From Azospirillum sp. B4 (lineage in GTDB: Bacteria > Pseudomonadota > Alphaproteobacteria > Azospirillales > Azospirillaceae): DNA of 64,000 bases. Location: assembly GCF_000333275.1 (NCBI RefSeq), contig NZ_BACU01000527.1:104398-168397 (forward strand). Direction: 5' to 3'. Both the position numbers and the translations under genes were made by a program. The notes below the pieces were generated by a model. It saw nothing but the letters and a program-made list of their open reading frames with translations. It ran no database searches and was not told the DNA's origin. Below, in pieces: positions 9,251 to 16,616 of the stretch; position 1 is the first letter of the stretch, and every line of letters starts with the position of its first letter.

Positions 9251-9287
9251 ACGCGTTCAAAGAATAAAAATATCAAATGGGGCGATC

Positions 9288-9324
9288 AGGGCGCCATCCG
9301 CAGGGTATCTGCGGGTGGCGCCCT
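9288..9324. terminator. Stem-loop after the MFS gene
   Basis: Inverted repeat AGGGCGCCA...TGGCGCCCT with a further CCGCA/TGCGG inner pairing, 37 bases after the stop. No U-run follows, so termination is possible but not certain. Confidence 0.5.
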
Positions 9325-9499
9325 CATGCCTTCCCGGACAAGATGAATAATGGGCTTTGGCAGGGGTGATGGTGGGCATGGGGAATGGTGAATTCAGGCA
9401 ATTTCCCGGGCGTCCTATAACAAGAATACTTTACCGGATGCCCGCATGCTTGCCCCCAAGACGATGCACATCGTCATCTACCAAGAATGGGGGTCGGGC

Positions 9500-11806
9500 A
9501 TGTTGAGAGATATGAAGCTGCGGTATTGGCAGGGCGCGCTGGCGGCGGCGATGATGACGGCCGCGTCCGCCTACGCTCAGACCCCACCCGCGCCAGTGGA
9601 CGCCCCGGCGGGCGCCGCCAGCGACGCCGACCTGGACGCGCTGGAACCGATCATCGTCACGGCGGAAAAGCGCCAGGTGGACCTGCAGAAGGCCGCCCTG
9701 TCCGTCACCGCCATCTCCGCCGACGCGCTGGAGAAGGGCAACGTCACCGGGCCGCTGGGTCTGAACGGTTATGTCCCCGGCCTGCAGATCACCCCCAGCG
9801 GCGGGGCGGAGGTCATCGTCTCCATCCGCGGCGTGGGTTCGCAGACGCCGGAGAACTTCTTCACCCAGCCGGGCGTGTCCTTCCATATCGACAACGTCTA
9901 CATCCCCAACAACATCGCCCTGAACCTGGGCTTCCTGGACGTCGACCATGTCGAGGTGCTGCGCGGGCCGCAGGGCACCGTGTTCGGCCAGAGCTCCACC
10001 GGCGGCGCCATCAATGTGATCAGCAAGCAGCCGGAACTGGGCAAGCTGGGGGGCGACGTCACCGCCACCTTCGGCAACTACAGCTACGCCATGGGCAAGG
10101 CCGCGCTGAACGTGCCGGTAGGCGACACCGCCGCCATCCGCGCCGTGGTGCAGAAGACCAGCCACGACGGCTATTCCACCGCCACCGGGGTGGCCGGCGG
10201 TTATGCCCTGGATGACGCCAACAACGTCAATTACAAGCTGTCCGGCCTGTGGCAGCCCACCGACAACCTGACCGTCACCCTGACGGGCCAGCATTTCGAC
10301 GACGACCACCACGGCTCCGCCCTGAAGGCGCTGGACGATCCCAACCCCGATCCGCGCCAGGTGACCCAGGATTATCCGGCCAAGTTCAAGCTGGCCATGG
10401 ATGTCGATACGCTGACGGTCAACTATTCGCTGCCGTTCGGCAACCTGAAGTCCATCAGCAGCTACCAGTACATGGACGCCAAGCAATCTTTCGACAGCGA
10501 CCGCAGCACCGTGGCGCTATTCGGCGGCTATGACACCGTGGCCGCCTGGAACACCAAGAGCCGCGCGCTGATGGAGGAGGTGACGCTGAGCTCCAACCCC
10601 GGCACGGACCTGGACTGGATCGCCGGCGTCTTCTACATGCACAGCCATAGCAGCCAGTACGTGGTGGAGTACAAGGGCACCGACGGCAGCGACCCGACAC
10701 CGGTGCTGCCCACCAGCACCTCGCCCTCCGCCATCCCCAGCAACCTCAGCTATGAGAACCTGTCCTCGGTCGACCGCGACAGCGTGGCGCCCTTCATCCA
10801 GGGCACCTATCACCTGAGCGACCGGCTGCGCCTCACCGGCGGCGTCCGCTATAACGTCGACCAATATGACGGCTGGGGCTCCGACTACTACGGCACGCCC
10901 TCGCCCCGCTCCACCAACGTCTACGCCCTGACCGGCAAGGCCGAGACCGACTTCGACCTGACGCCGGACAACATGGTCTATGCCAGCTGGTCGCGCGGCT
11001 ATAAGCCCGGTGGCATCAACACCGGGACCAGCAGCGCCATGGTCGTCTCCGGCAGTTACCAGAAGGAGACGGTGGACAGCTTCGAGCTGGGGTCCAAGAA
11101 CCGCTTCCTGGCCAACCACCTGAACGTCAACCTGTCGGCCTTCTACTCCAAATATAAGAACATGCAGTACATCGAGGAGGATCCGGTGCCCTACAGCGGC
11201 GGTATCGGCAACATCCCCCAGGTGAACATGTGGGGTGCGGAGGTCGAAGCCAAGTACCGCCTGCTGGACAACCGCCTGGAACTGGGCGCCAACCTGACCC
11301 TTATGGATGGCGAGATTCCCGACAGCTATTCGGCGTTGGACCGGCGCCTGGCCGATGCCGCCGCCGCCAAGGCCGTGGCCGCCGGCGTGACATATCCCTG
11401 GAGTGCGCAGTGGTTCGCCATCCGCGCCGCCCAGTCCATCAACGTGAAGGGCAACACCCCGCCCGACATGCCGGGCGCCGCCGGCGGCGTCAACGCCAGC
11501 TGGCAGCAAACCCTGGGCAATTACGGTACGCTGGTGTCGCGGGCCGAAGTGCTGTTCCGCAGCGATTATGAGGCGCGGGTGTTCAACGAGGCCGGGGTGG
11601 ACCATGTGCCGTCGTACAGCCAAGTGAACCTGTTCTTCGAATACACCCCGCAAAGCGGGCCGTGGCGGGCCACCTTCACCGTCACCAACCTGCTGGACCG
11701 GGCCGGCATCGCGGGCCGCTACACCGACCCTTACGGCAGCGGCGTGGTCAGCAACCAGTACATTCCGCCGCGCCAGATGCTGTTCAGCGTCAATTACTCG
11801 TTCTAA
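9500..11806 (+). CDS. TonB-dependent outer-membrane receptor
   Basis: 768 residues. A signal peptide (basic MLRDMKLRYWQG, hydrophobic core, A-Y-A-Q cleavage) is followed by the plug domain with the TonB-box-like EPIIVTAEKR and a conserved VLRGPQGTVFGQSSTGGAIN loop. A beta-barrel follows, ending in aromatic ...LFSVNYSF, the usual outer-membrane targeting end. I start at ATG 9500 because an open frame from 9446 would put 18 polar residues before the signal peptide. It resembles the receptors for plant or aromatic compounds more than known siderophore receptors, but that is judgement only. It precedes the flavin monooxygenase gene by 18 bp, so uptake and breakdown are probably one transcript. 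Confidence 0.9.
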   Translation: MLRDMKLRYWQGALAAAMMTAASAYAQTPPAPVDAPAGAASDADLDALEPIIVTAEKRQVDLQKAALSVTAISADALEKGNVTGPLGLNGYVPGLQITPSGGAEVIVSIRGVGSQTPENFFTQPGVSFHIDNVYIPNNIALNLGFLDVDHVEVLRGPQGTVFGQSSTGGAINVISKQPELGKLGGDVTATFGNYSYAMGKAALNVPVGDTAAIRAVVQKTSHDGYSTATGVAGGYALDDANNVNYKLSGLWQPTDNLTVTLTGQHFDDDHHGSALKALDDPNPDPRQVTQDYPAKFKLAMDVDTLTVNYSLPFGNLKSISSYQYMDAKQSFDSDRSTVALFGGYDTVAAWNTKSRALMEEVTLSSNPGTDLDWIAGVFYMHSHSSQYVVEYKGTDGSDPTPVLPTSTSPSAIPSNLSYENLSSVDRDSVAPFIQGTYHLSDRLRLTGGVRYNVDQYDGWGSDYYGTPSPRSTNVYALTGKAETDFDLTPDNMVYASWSRGYKPGGINTGTSSAMVVSGSYQKETVDSFELGSKNRFLANHLNVNLSAFYSKYKNMQYIEEDPVPYSGGIGNIPQVNMWGAEVEAKYRLLDNRLELGANLTLMDGEIPDSYSALDRRLADAAAAKAVAAGVTYPWSAQWFAIRAAQSINVKGNTPPDMPGAAGGVNASWQQTLGNYGTLVSRAEVLFRSDYEARVFNEAGVDHVPSYSQVNLFFEYTPQSGPWRATFTVTNLLDRAGIAGRYTDPYGSGVVSNQYIPPRQMLFSVNYSF

Positions 11807-11824
11807 GGGAGGCCTGGTTCCATC

Positions 11825-12934
11825 ATGACGCAGACGATCGACCTGAAGCGCGCGCCCTTGCCCTCCGACGCGGGGGGCAAGGACCTGGGCATCTTCCTGC
11901 CCATCGCCAACGGCGGCTGGATCCTGTCCTCCTCCGCGCCCCCCATCGATGGCTCCTACGCCTATAACCGTCAGGTGGCCCAGCTGGCCGATGGTGCGGG
12001 CTATGACTTCATCATGGCCATGGCCAAGTGGCGCGGCTACGGCGGCACCACCGAGCATTGGCGCTACGCCATGGAAAGCCAGATGATGATGGCGGGCCTG
12101 GCGGAGGTGACGAAGGAGGTCAAGGTGTGGGCCACGGTCCACACCCTGCTGCAGAACCCGGCCGTCACCGCCAAGATGATCATGACCCTGGACCACATCA
12201 GCCAGGGCCGCGCCGGCCTGAACGTCGTCAACGGCTCCTACAAGGGCGAGTTCGAGCAGATGGGCGCCTGGCGGGACGAGCTGGACCACGACGAGCGCTA
12301 TACCTTCGCCGAGGAGTGGGTGCACGCCATCAAGCGGCTGTGGACCGAGGACACGGTCGATTACCAGGGCAAGTACGTGACCCTGACGGACTGCCAGTCC
12401 GACCCCAAGCCCTTCTCCCGTCCCTTCCTGGTCTGCGCCGGGTCCAGCAAGCGGGGCATGGCCTTCACCATCAACGAGATGGACGCCATCTTCCTGTCCG
12501 GTTCCAGCAAGGAAGAACTGGCCAAGAACAGCGGCATGGCCAAGGCCATGGCGAAAGAGGCCGGGCGCACCATCAAGACCTACTCCATGATGACCCTGGT
12601 GCTGGGCGACACGGATGCGGAGGCCGAGGCACTGGCGGCGAAGTACGTCGAGGGCTTCGACGAGGGCGCCTGGCGCGGCATGATGAAGGCCTACGGCTTC
12701 CTGGATGTGGAGATCGGCCGCCAGAACGACTTCACCACCAAGGCCAAGTCCGGCTTCATGTCCAGCCACCTGATGGGCGCGCCCAAGACGATCGCGGCCA
12801 AGCTGATCGACATGCTGGGTGGCTGCGACCTGGATGGCATGATGCTGATCTTCCCCGACTACATCACCGGTGTGCCGCGCTTCGCCCAAGAGGTGCTGCC
12901 GGCCATCCGTGAGGCCTTTCCCGCTAAGGTGTGA
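11825..12934 (+). CDS. RutA-like flavin-dependent (LLM-class) monooxygenase
   Basis: 369-residue bacterial luciferase-like FMN monooxygenase. From memory of E. coli RutA (pyrimidine monooxygenase, about 363 residues) the match runs the whole length: G-I-F-L-P-I-A-N-G-G-W near the start, the AxxKWRGYGG and MAGLAEVT blocks, AT...TL after it, LNVVNG...EFEQMGAW, DCQSDPKPFSRPFLVCAG, and a C-terminal LDGMMLIFPDYITG. RutA opens the uracil ring between N3 and C4. The next-but-one gene is an isochorismatase-fold amidase, as RutB is, so this is probably a ring-opening step on a uracil-like or imide-like heterocycle. It could instead be a different LLM enzyme, so I give no symbol. Confidence 0.85.
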   Translation: MTQTIDLKRAPLPSDAGGKDLGIFLPIANGGWILSSSAPPIDGSYAYNRQVAQLADGAGYDFIMAMAKWRGYGGTTEHWRYAMESQMMMAGLAEVTKEVKVWATVHTLLQNPAVTAKMIMTLDHISQGRAGLNVVNGSYKGEFEQMGAWRDELDHDERYTFAEEWVHAIKRLWTEDTVDYQGKYVTLTDCQSDPKPFSRPFLVCAGSSKRGMAFTINEMDAIFLSGSSKEELAKNSGMAKAMAKEAGRTIKTYSMMTLVLGDTDAEAEALAAKYVEGFDEGAWRGMMKAYGFLDVEIGRQNDFTTKAKSGFMSSHLMGAPKTIAAKLIDMLGGCDLDGMMLIFPDYITGVPRFAQEVLPAIREAFPAKV

Positions 12935-12938
12935 CGCC

Positions 12939-13769
12939 ATGGACAACAGCATCCGCGAGTATCAGAGCTTCCGGATCAAGCCCAGCGCCGTGGCGCTGGG
13001 GGCGGAACTGCTGGGCATCGACCTGTCGCAGCCGCTGACCGACCTGCAGGTGGCGGAGGTGAAGGACGCCTTCGCCCGCCATCAGGTGATCTTCTTCCGC
13101 GACCAGCAGGCGCTGACGCATGAGGCGCACAAGGCCTTTGGCCGGCACTTTGGCCGGCTGGCCATCCATTCCGCCGTGGCCGGCATCGACGGCCATCCGG
13201 AGATCGTGGCCATCCACGCGGACGCCAATTCCAAATACGTGGCGGGGGAGAACTGGCACTCCGACCTCAGCTGTGACGCGGAGCCGCCGCTGGGCAGCAT
13301 CCTCTACATCCACACCCTGCCGCCGGTGGGGGGCGACACCTGCTTCTCCAGCATGGTTGCCGCCTATGACGCGCTGTCGGACCGCATGAAGGCCTACCTG
13401 GACGGGTTGACGGCGGTGCACGACGCCAACCCCGTCTACCACGCGCTGTTCAAGGACTACGACAAGCGCTACCCCTGCAATAGCCACCCGGTGGTGCGCA
13501 CCCATCCGGTGACGGGGCGCAAGTGCCTGTTCGTGAACTCCTCCTACACCACCCGCATCGAGGGCGTGCCGGAGGAGGAGAGCAAGGCCATCCTTGCCAT
13601 GCTGTTCGACCACGTGAAGAATCCGAATTTCCAGATCCGCTTCCGCTGGGAACCCCATTCGGTGGCGTTCTGGGACAACCGGGCGGTGCAGCACCTGGCG
13701 GTGTGGGACTATTTCCCCAACGTCCGCTCCGGCTTCCGTGTCACCATTGCCGGGGACAAGCCCTACTGA
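12939..13769 (+). CDS. TauD/TfdA-family Fe(II)/2-oxoglutarate dioxygenase
   Basis: 276 residues. The facial triad is His107 and Asp109 (ENWHSDLS) with His252 (NRAVQHLAVWDY); the 2-oxoglutarate arginine is in GFRVTIAG (about Arg267). Length and order are usual for taurine or 2,4-D dioxygenase relatives. ATG 12939 lies four bases after the monooxygenase stop; a longer frame from 12870 only overlaps that gene. Sandwiched between a RutA-like and a RutB-like gene, it may hydroxylate or dealkylate the heterocycle before or after opening. That role is inference; the substrate is unknown. Confidence 0.88.
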   Translation: MDNSIREYQSFRIKPSAVALGAELLGIDLSQPLTDLQVAEVKDAFARHQVIFFRDQQALTHEAHKAFGRHFGRLAIHSAVAGIDGHPEIVAIHADANSKYVAGENWHSDLSCDAEPPLGSILYIHTLPPVGGDTCFSSMVAAYDALSDRMKAYLDGLTAVHDANPVYHALFKDYDKRYPCNSHPVVRTHPVTGRKCLFVNSSYTTRIEGVPEEESKAILAMLFDHVKNPNFQIRFRWEPHSVAFWDNRAVQHLAVWDYFPNVRSGFRVTIAGDKPY

Positions 13770-14470
13770 TGCCGACGATACTGAAAGAGGGCGTCCAAAC
13801 TGGGGCCGTGACCGTCAGCCTGACCCTGGACCCGCCGGTGCCGGCCGCCACCCTGGCGCCCATGATACGGCCAGGCCGCACGGCTCTGCTGATTATCGAC
13901 CCGCAGGTGGATTTCATCGCGCCGGAAGGCGCCATCGGCCAGGCCGGCGTGGATCTGGGCGTGGTGGAGCCGACCTTGGACCGCATCCGTCCATTGCTGG
14001 ACGCCGCCCGCGCCGCCGGCGTGCCGCCGGTGTTCATCCGTGTCATCACCCGGCCCGACACCGATGGTGCCGCGCTGAAGGCCCTCTATGAACGGCGCGG
14101 CTGGCCGGCGGAGGCGGTAGGCATCTGTCGCGCCGGCACGCCAGGCGCCGACTATCACGGCGTGGCGCCGGCGGCCGGCGAGATGGAGGTGGAGAAGGTG
14201 CTGTTCTCCGCCTTCGCCGGCACGACCTTCGAGGCGGACCTGAAGGCCCGGGGCATCGACACCCTGGTGGTCTGCGGCTTCACCACCGAATGCTGCGTCG
14301 ACTGCACCGTCCGCGACGCCTTCCACCGCGATTTCAACGTCTTCATCGTGGCGGATGCCTGTGCCGCCTATGAACCGGCCCTGCACTGGGGTGCTTTGTA
14401 CGCGCTGTCCAAGAACTGCGCCCTGTTGGTGGAAAGCGGGGATGTGGTCGCGGCGTGGGGCGGGGCTTAG
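13769..14470 (+). CDS. Isochorismatase-fold cysteine amidohydrolase (RutB-like position)
   Basis: 233 residues of the isochorismatase-like hydrolase family. The catalytic triad is visible: Asp44 (LLIIDPQVDF), Lys143 (VEKVLFSAF) and Cys176 in TTECCVDCT, where the family usually has TNxCVExT. ATG 13769 overlaps the TauD stop in TGATG, so it is translationally coupled. A longer frame from 13523 only shadows the TauD gene. Relatives hydrolyse ureidoacrylate (RutB), maleamate or nicotinamide. Sitting in one operon with a RutA-like monooxygenase, it most likely cleaves the amide or carbamoyl bond left after ring opening. It carries an N-terminal extension of some 35 residues before the core. Its stop overlaps the stop of the converging gene. 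Confidence 0.85.
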   Translation: MPTILKEGVQTGAVTVSLTLDPPVPAATLAPMIRPGRTALLIIDPQVDFIAPEGAIGQAGVDLGVVEPTLDRIRPLLDAARAAGVPPVFIRVITRPDTDGAALKALYERRGWPAEAVGICRAGTPGADYHGVAPAAGEMEVEKVLFSAFAGTTFEADLKARGIDTLVVCGFTTECCVDCTVRDAFHRDFNVFIVADACAAYEPALHWGALYALSKNCALLVESGDVVAAWGGA

Positions 14471-14874
14471 TTCCCGCCATAAGCTGACCGGCACTCCCCA
14501 ACATTGGCGCAGTTGACGGACTTCGGGCCCGCCACCGTGCCGGTGTTCAGGTCCTTGGGCCGGCTCAGGACGTCGCCGCGCGACACCACCGGCGGGGGAG
14601 GGGCGTAGATGCCCTTCAGGCGGGCGTATTCCTCATCATGGTAGGCCTTCACCTCCTCCGGCGTCGGCAGGAAGCTGGGTGTGATGATGATTTCCCCCAC
14701 CAGCCCGCCATCATTGTTGGGTTGGGTGGCGGCGGGGCCGGTGGCCGCTGGGGCGGCCACTGGGGCGGCAGTAGGGGCTTGTGACGGTTGCTGAGCGCCG
14801 ACCGTGGCCGGGAAAAGGACGGCCGCCAGCATCAGGGCGGAAAGGCCACCGCCCCTCCCCAGTCGCTTGGACAT
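14467..14874 (-). CDS. Small secreted protein of unknown function
   Basis: 135 residues, not recognised. A clear signal peptide (MSKRLGRGGG, hydrophobic core, V-G-A-Q-Q) is followed by a low-complexity Ala/Pro/Thr stretch (residues 30-50). A more ordered part follows, GEIIITPSFLPTPEEVKAYH then DEEYARLKGIYAPPPP, and the end has two cysteines (VNCANVGEC) that could form a disulfide. Its stop codon overlaps the stop of the converging amidase gene by four bases. Probably periplasmic. Nothing ties it to the catabolic locus. Confidence 0.6.
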   Translation of the reverse strand: MSKRLGRGGGLSALMLAAVLFPATVGAQQPSQAPTAAPVAAPAATGPAATQPNNDGGLVGEIIITPSFLPTPEEVKAYHDEEYARLKGIYAPPPPVVSRGDVLSRPKDLNTGTVAGPKSVNCANVGECRSAYGGN

Positions 14875-14900
14875 CTTATGATTCCTTGACGTGTGTGGCG

Positions 14901-15650
14901 TCAGCCGTGGACCAGCGGGCCGCCCGGTTCATCCTCCGGTCCCAGGCCGGAATACTGCACCACCGCCTTCCGCCAGACGTGCCAGGCGATATAGGGCGCC
15001 AGCGTCAGCAGCAGGTTGATGACGATATGGCGGACCGAGGTGTCCACGGTGGAGATGCCGAAGTTCACCCCCAGTTCCATCGGGCTGCCGTGGCCGTCGC
15101 CGCGGTTGAAGGACCAGGTCCCACAGGCGCCGGCGATGCCGATAACCAGCAGGGCGATGGTGGGCCACAGCGCCGTCATGCGCTGGCGTGTCGCCATGAC
15201 GGCGAACAGGCCGCCCAGCGCCGGCGGCGCCAGCACACCGGTGGCATAGCGGACACCGTCGAAGGCGGTGTCGAACCACAGCGGCAACTCGGGATGGGCG
15301 CCCCACACCGGGCGGTGGGTCTCGATGATGGCCGCCAGGATGGCCACGGCCACGGCATAGGCCGCTAGCAGGCCCAGCACGGCGCCCAGGCCGTAGACCG
15401 CCCAGGGCGCGCGGGCGCTCCACGACAGGAAGTCGCCCCGTGCGACCATGGCCTGGACCAGGTCGTCCGCCCCGCCCAGGCGGCTCAGGGCGCGGGCGTC
15501 GGCCTCTTGCTCCGGCAGGCCGGCTGCCCTTTCCTCCTCCGCCAGGTCAGCGGCATGGTCGCGCAGTTCGGCGATATAACGGCCGGCGTGGCGGGGCGCG
15601 ATGCCGGCGGTCAGCAGGCGTTCCCGCAAAACGGTGAAGCCGTCAAGCAT
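14901..15650 (-). CDS. HAAS-domain membrane protein partnered with PadR
   Basis: 249 residues. An N-terminal alpha-helical domain of the HAAS/DUF1700 type (EELRDHAADL-like helix, ALSRLGGADDLVQAM) spans roughly residues 1-70. Four or five hydrophobic helices follow (around 83-110, 138-152, 162-176, 208-228). The gene overlaps the PadR gene by eight bases, the usual arrangement in which the HAAS protein is the membrane partner controlled by that regulator. No signal or ligand can be inferred. Confidence 0.75.
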   Translation of the reverse strand: MLDGFTVLRERLLTAGIAPRHAGRYIAELRDHAADLAEEERAAGLPEQEADARALSRLGGADDLVQAMVARGDFLSWSARAPWAVYGLGAVLGLLAAYAVAVAILAAIIETHRPVWGAHPELPLWFDTAFDGVRYATGVLAPPALGGLFAVMATRQRMTALWPTIALLVIGIAGACGTWSFNRGDGHGSPMELGVNFGISTVDTSVRHIVINLLLTLAPYIAWHVWRKAVVQYSGLGPEDEPGGPLVHG

Positions 15651-15984
15651 GTTGCGCCCCGCTGACCAGGATGCTCTGGATGGCGTCGGTCAGGCGCGAC
15701 CAGTTGCCGGCCAGATCATCCAGCCGCTTGGCGCCGGCGGCGGTCAGCGCGTAATAGACACGGCTGCGGCCGTTCACGGTCTTGCGTGAGGATGACAGGG
15801 CGCCGTCCCGCTCCAGCGCATGCAACACCGGGTAGATGACGCCTTCGCCGAGCGCGATGGCCTCTTTGCTGCGTTCACGGATGGCCTGCACCAGCTCATA
15901 CCCGTACATCTCCTTCTCCCGCACCAGGCGCAAGATCAGCAGTTCGGGCACGCCGCTCATGAAGTTGGAATTGTTCTCTGCCAT
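15643..15984 (-). CDS. PadR-family transcriptional regulator
   Basis: 113 residues, short PadR-s2 type. The winged-helix domain shows PELLILRLVREKEMYGYELV, the recognition-helix region GVIYPVLHALERDGALSS, and the wing GRSRVYYALTAAGAKRL. The last helix would dimerise. ATG 15984 is used; a second ATG at 15960 is also possible. It overlaps the HAAS gene downstream, so the pair is one transcript and probably self-regulated from the region 15985-16286. Confidence 0.88.
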   Translation of the reverse strand: MAENNSNFMSGVPELLILRLVREKEMYGYELVQAIRERSKEAIALGEGVIYPVLHALERDGALSSSRKTVNGRSRVYYALTAAGAKRLDDLAGNWSRLTDAIQSILVSGAQHA

Positions 15985-16286
15985 GGGATGGGCTGGGGTT
16001 CAGGTTGTGGATGACGGGGGGCGTGCCGTCCAGGGCGCGGCGTGACACCAGCGGTCAGCAGGCATTTCTGCGAGGCCCCGCCACGTGTCAGGCACGCTCC
16101 TCTCCCGCAAGACGTCGCCTCATGCCTTGTGGTGCGATGCATAATGCCTAGCGCTGCAAGGTATGGCAAGGGCCTTGGGAGCGCGACGTCCGACAAAAAC
16201 GTCAACTTTGCGGGGTTTCGGAAGTCCGTCGCCTCTAGGATTCAGATTGGCCGCGGGGGCTGCGGCTCCACCAGCAAGGGGCCATC
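15985..16286. other. Divergent intergenic region
   Basis: 302 bp between the minus-strand padR and the plus-strand 16287 gene. It must hold both promoters. I see a short inverted repeat GACGT...ACGTC near 16181-16201 and an AAGGGG ribosome site before ATG 16287, but no gene or clear operator. Confidence 0.5.
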
Positions 16287-16568
16287 ATGGTCCGTCGACG
16301 ACTGATTCTCATCAATGGCACGGCCCAATCTTCGGACACCCGGGCGGACACCTTGCCGCCGGAGGTCGTTCTGGCGCTATGGCAGCGGTTGCAGGCTTTG
16401 GGATACTGCGGCGGCCGTACCGAGCCCCCCGCCGCGGAGGATCTCGGTGACCCGATCGAGGCATTCCAGATCGACTACGGCCTTCCCGCGACGGGACTGC
16501 CCGATGGGCCGACCCTGGTCTTGCTTTACAGGCTGGGACCCGCCGGTTTCGGAACGGCCCGGCTTTAG
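16287..16568 (+). CDS. Small peptidoglycan-binding-like (PGBD-1 fold) protein
   Basis: 93 residues. The middle reads as one PG_binding_1-type three-helix unit: VVLALWQRLQALGYCGG, then DPIEAFQIDYGLPATGLPD, then GPTLVLLYRLG, which matches the usual L-x-x-L-G-Y...A-I-x-x-F-Q...G-L-x-x-T-G...T-x-x-x-L spacing. No signal peptide is visible. The AAGGGG ribosome site fits the start. It precedes the 654-residue unknown gene by 48 bp, so they are probably cotranscribed. A free peptidoglycan-binding-like unit next to a large unknown protein may be a loading or targeting domain for it; this is inference. Confidence 0.65.
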   Translation: MVRRRLILINGTAQSSDTRADTLPPEVVLALWQRLQALGYCGGRTEPPAAEDLGDPIEAFQIDYGLPATGLPDGPTLVLLYRLGPAGFGTARL

Positions 16569-16616
16569 GCCCCCTCCTCGCCTCCCGGGTTCCCGTCAAT
16601 TGGGGAAACAACGTTC

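Noticed and set aside
10517..12952. 811-codon minus-strand open frame
   Set aside because: Antisense to the TonB receptor and the RutA-like gene; no recognisable domain.
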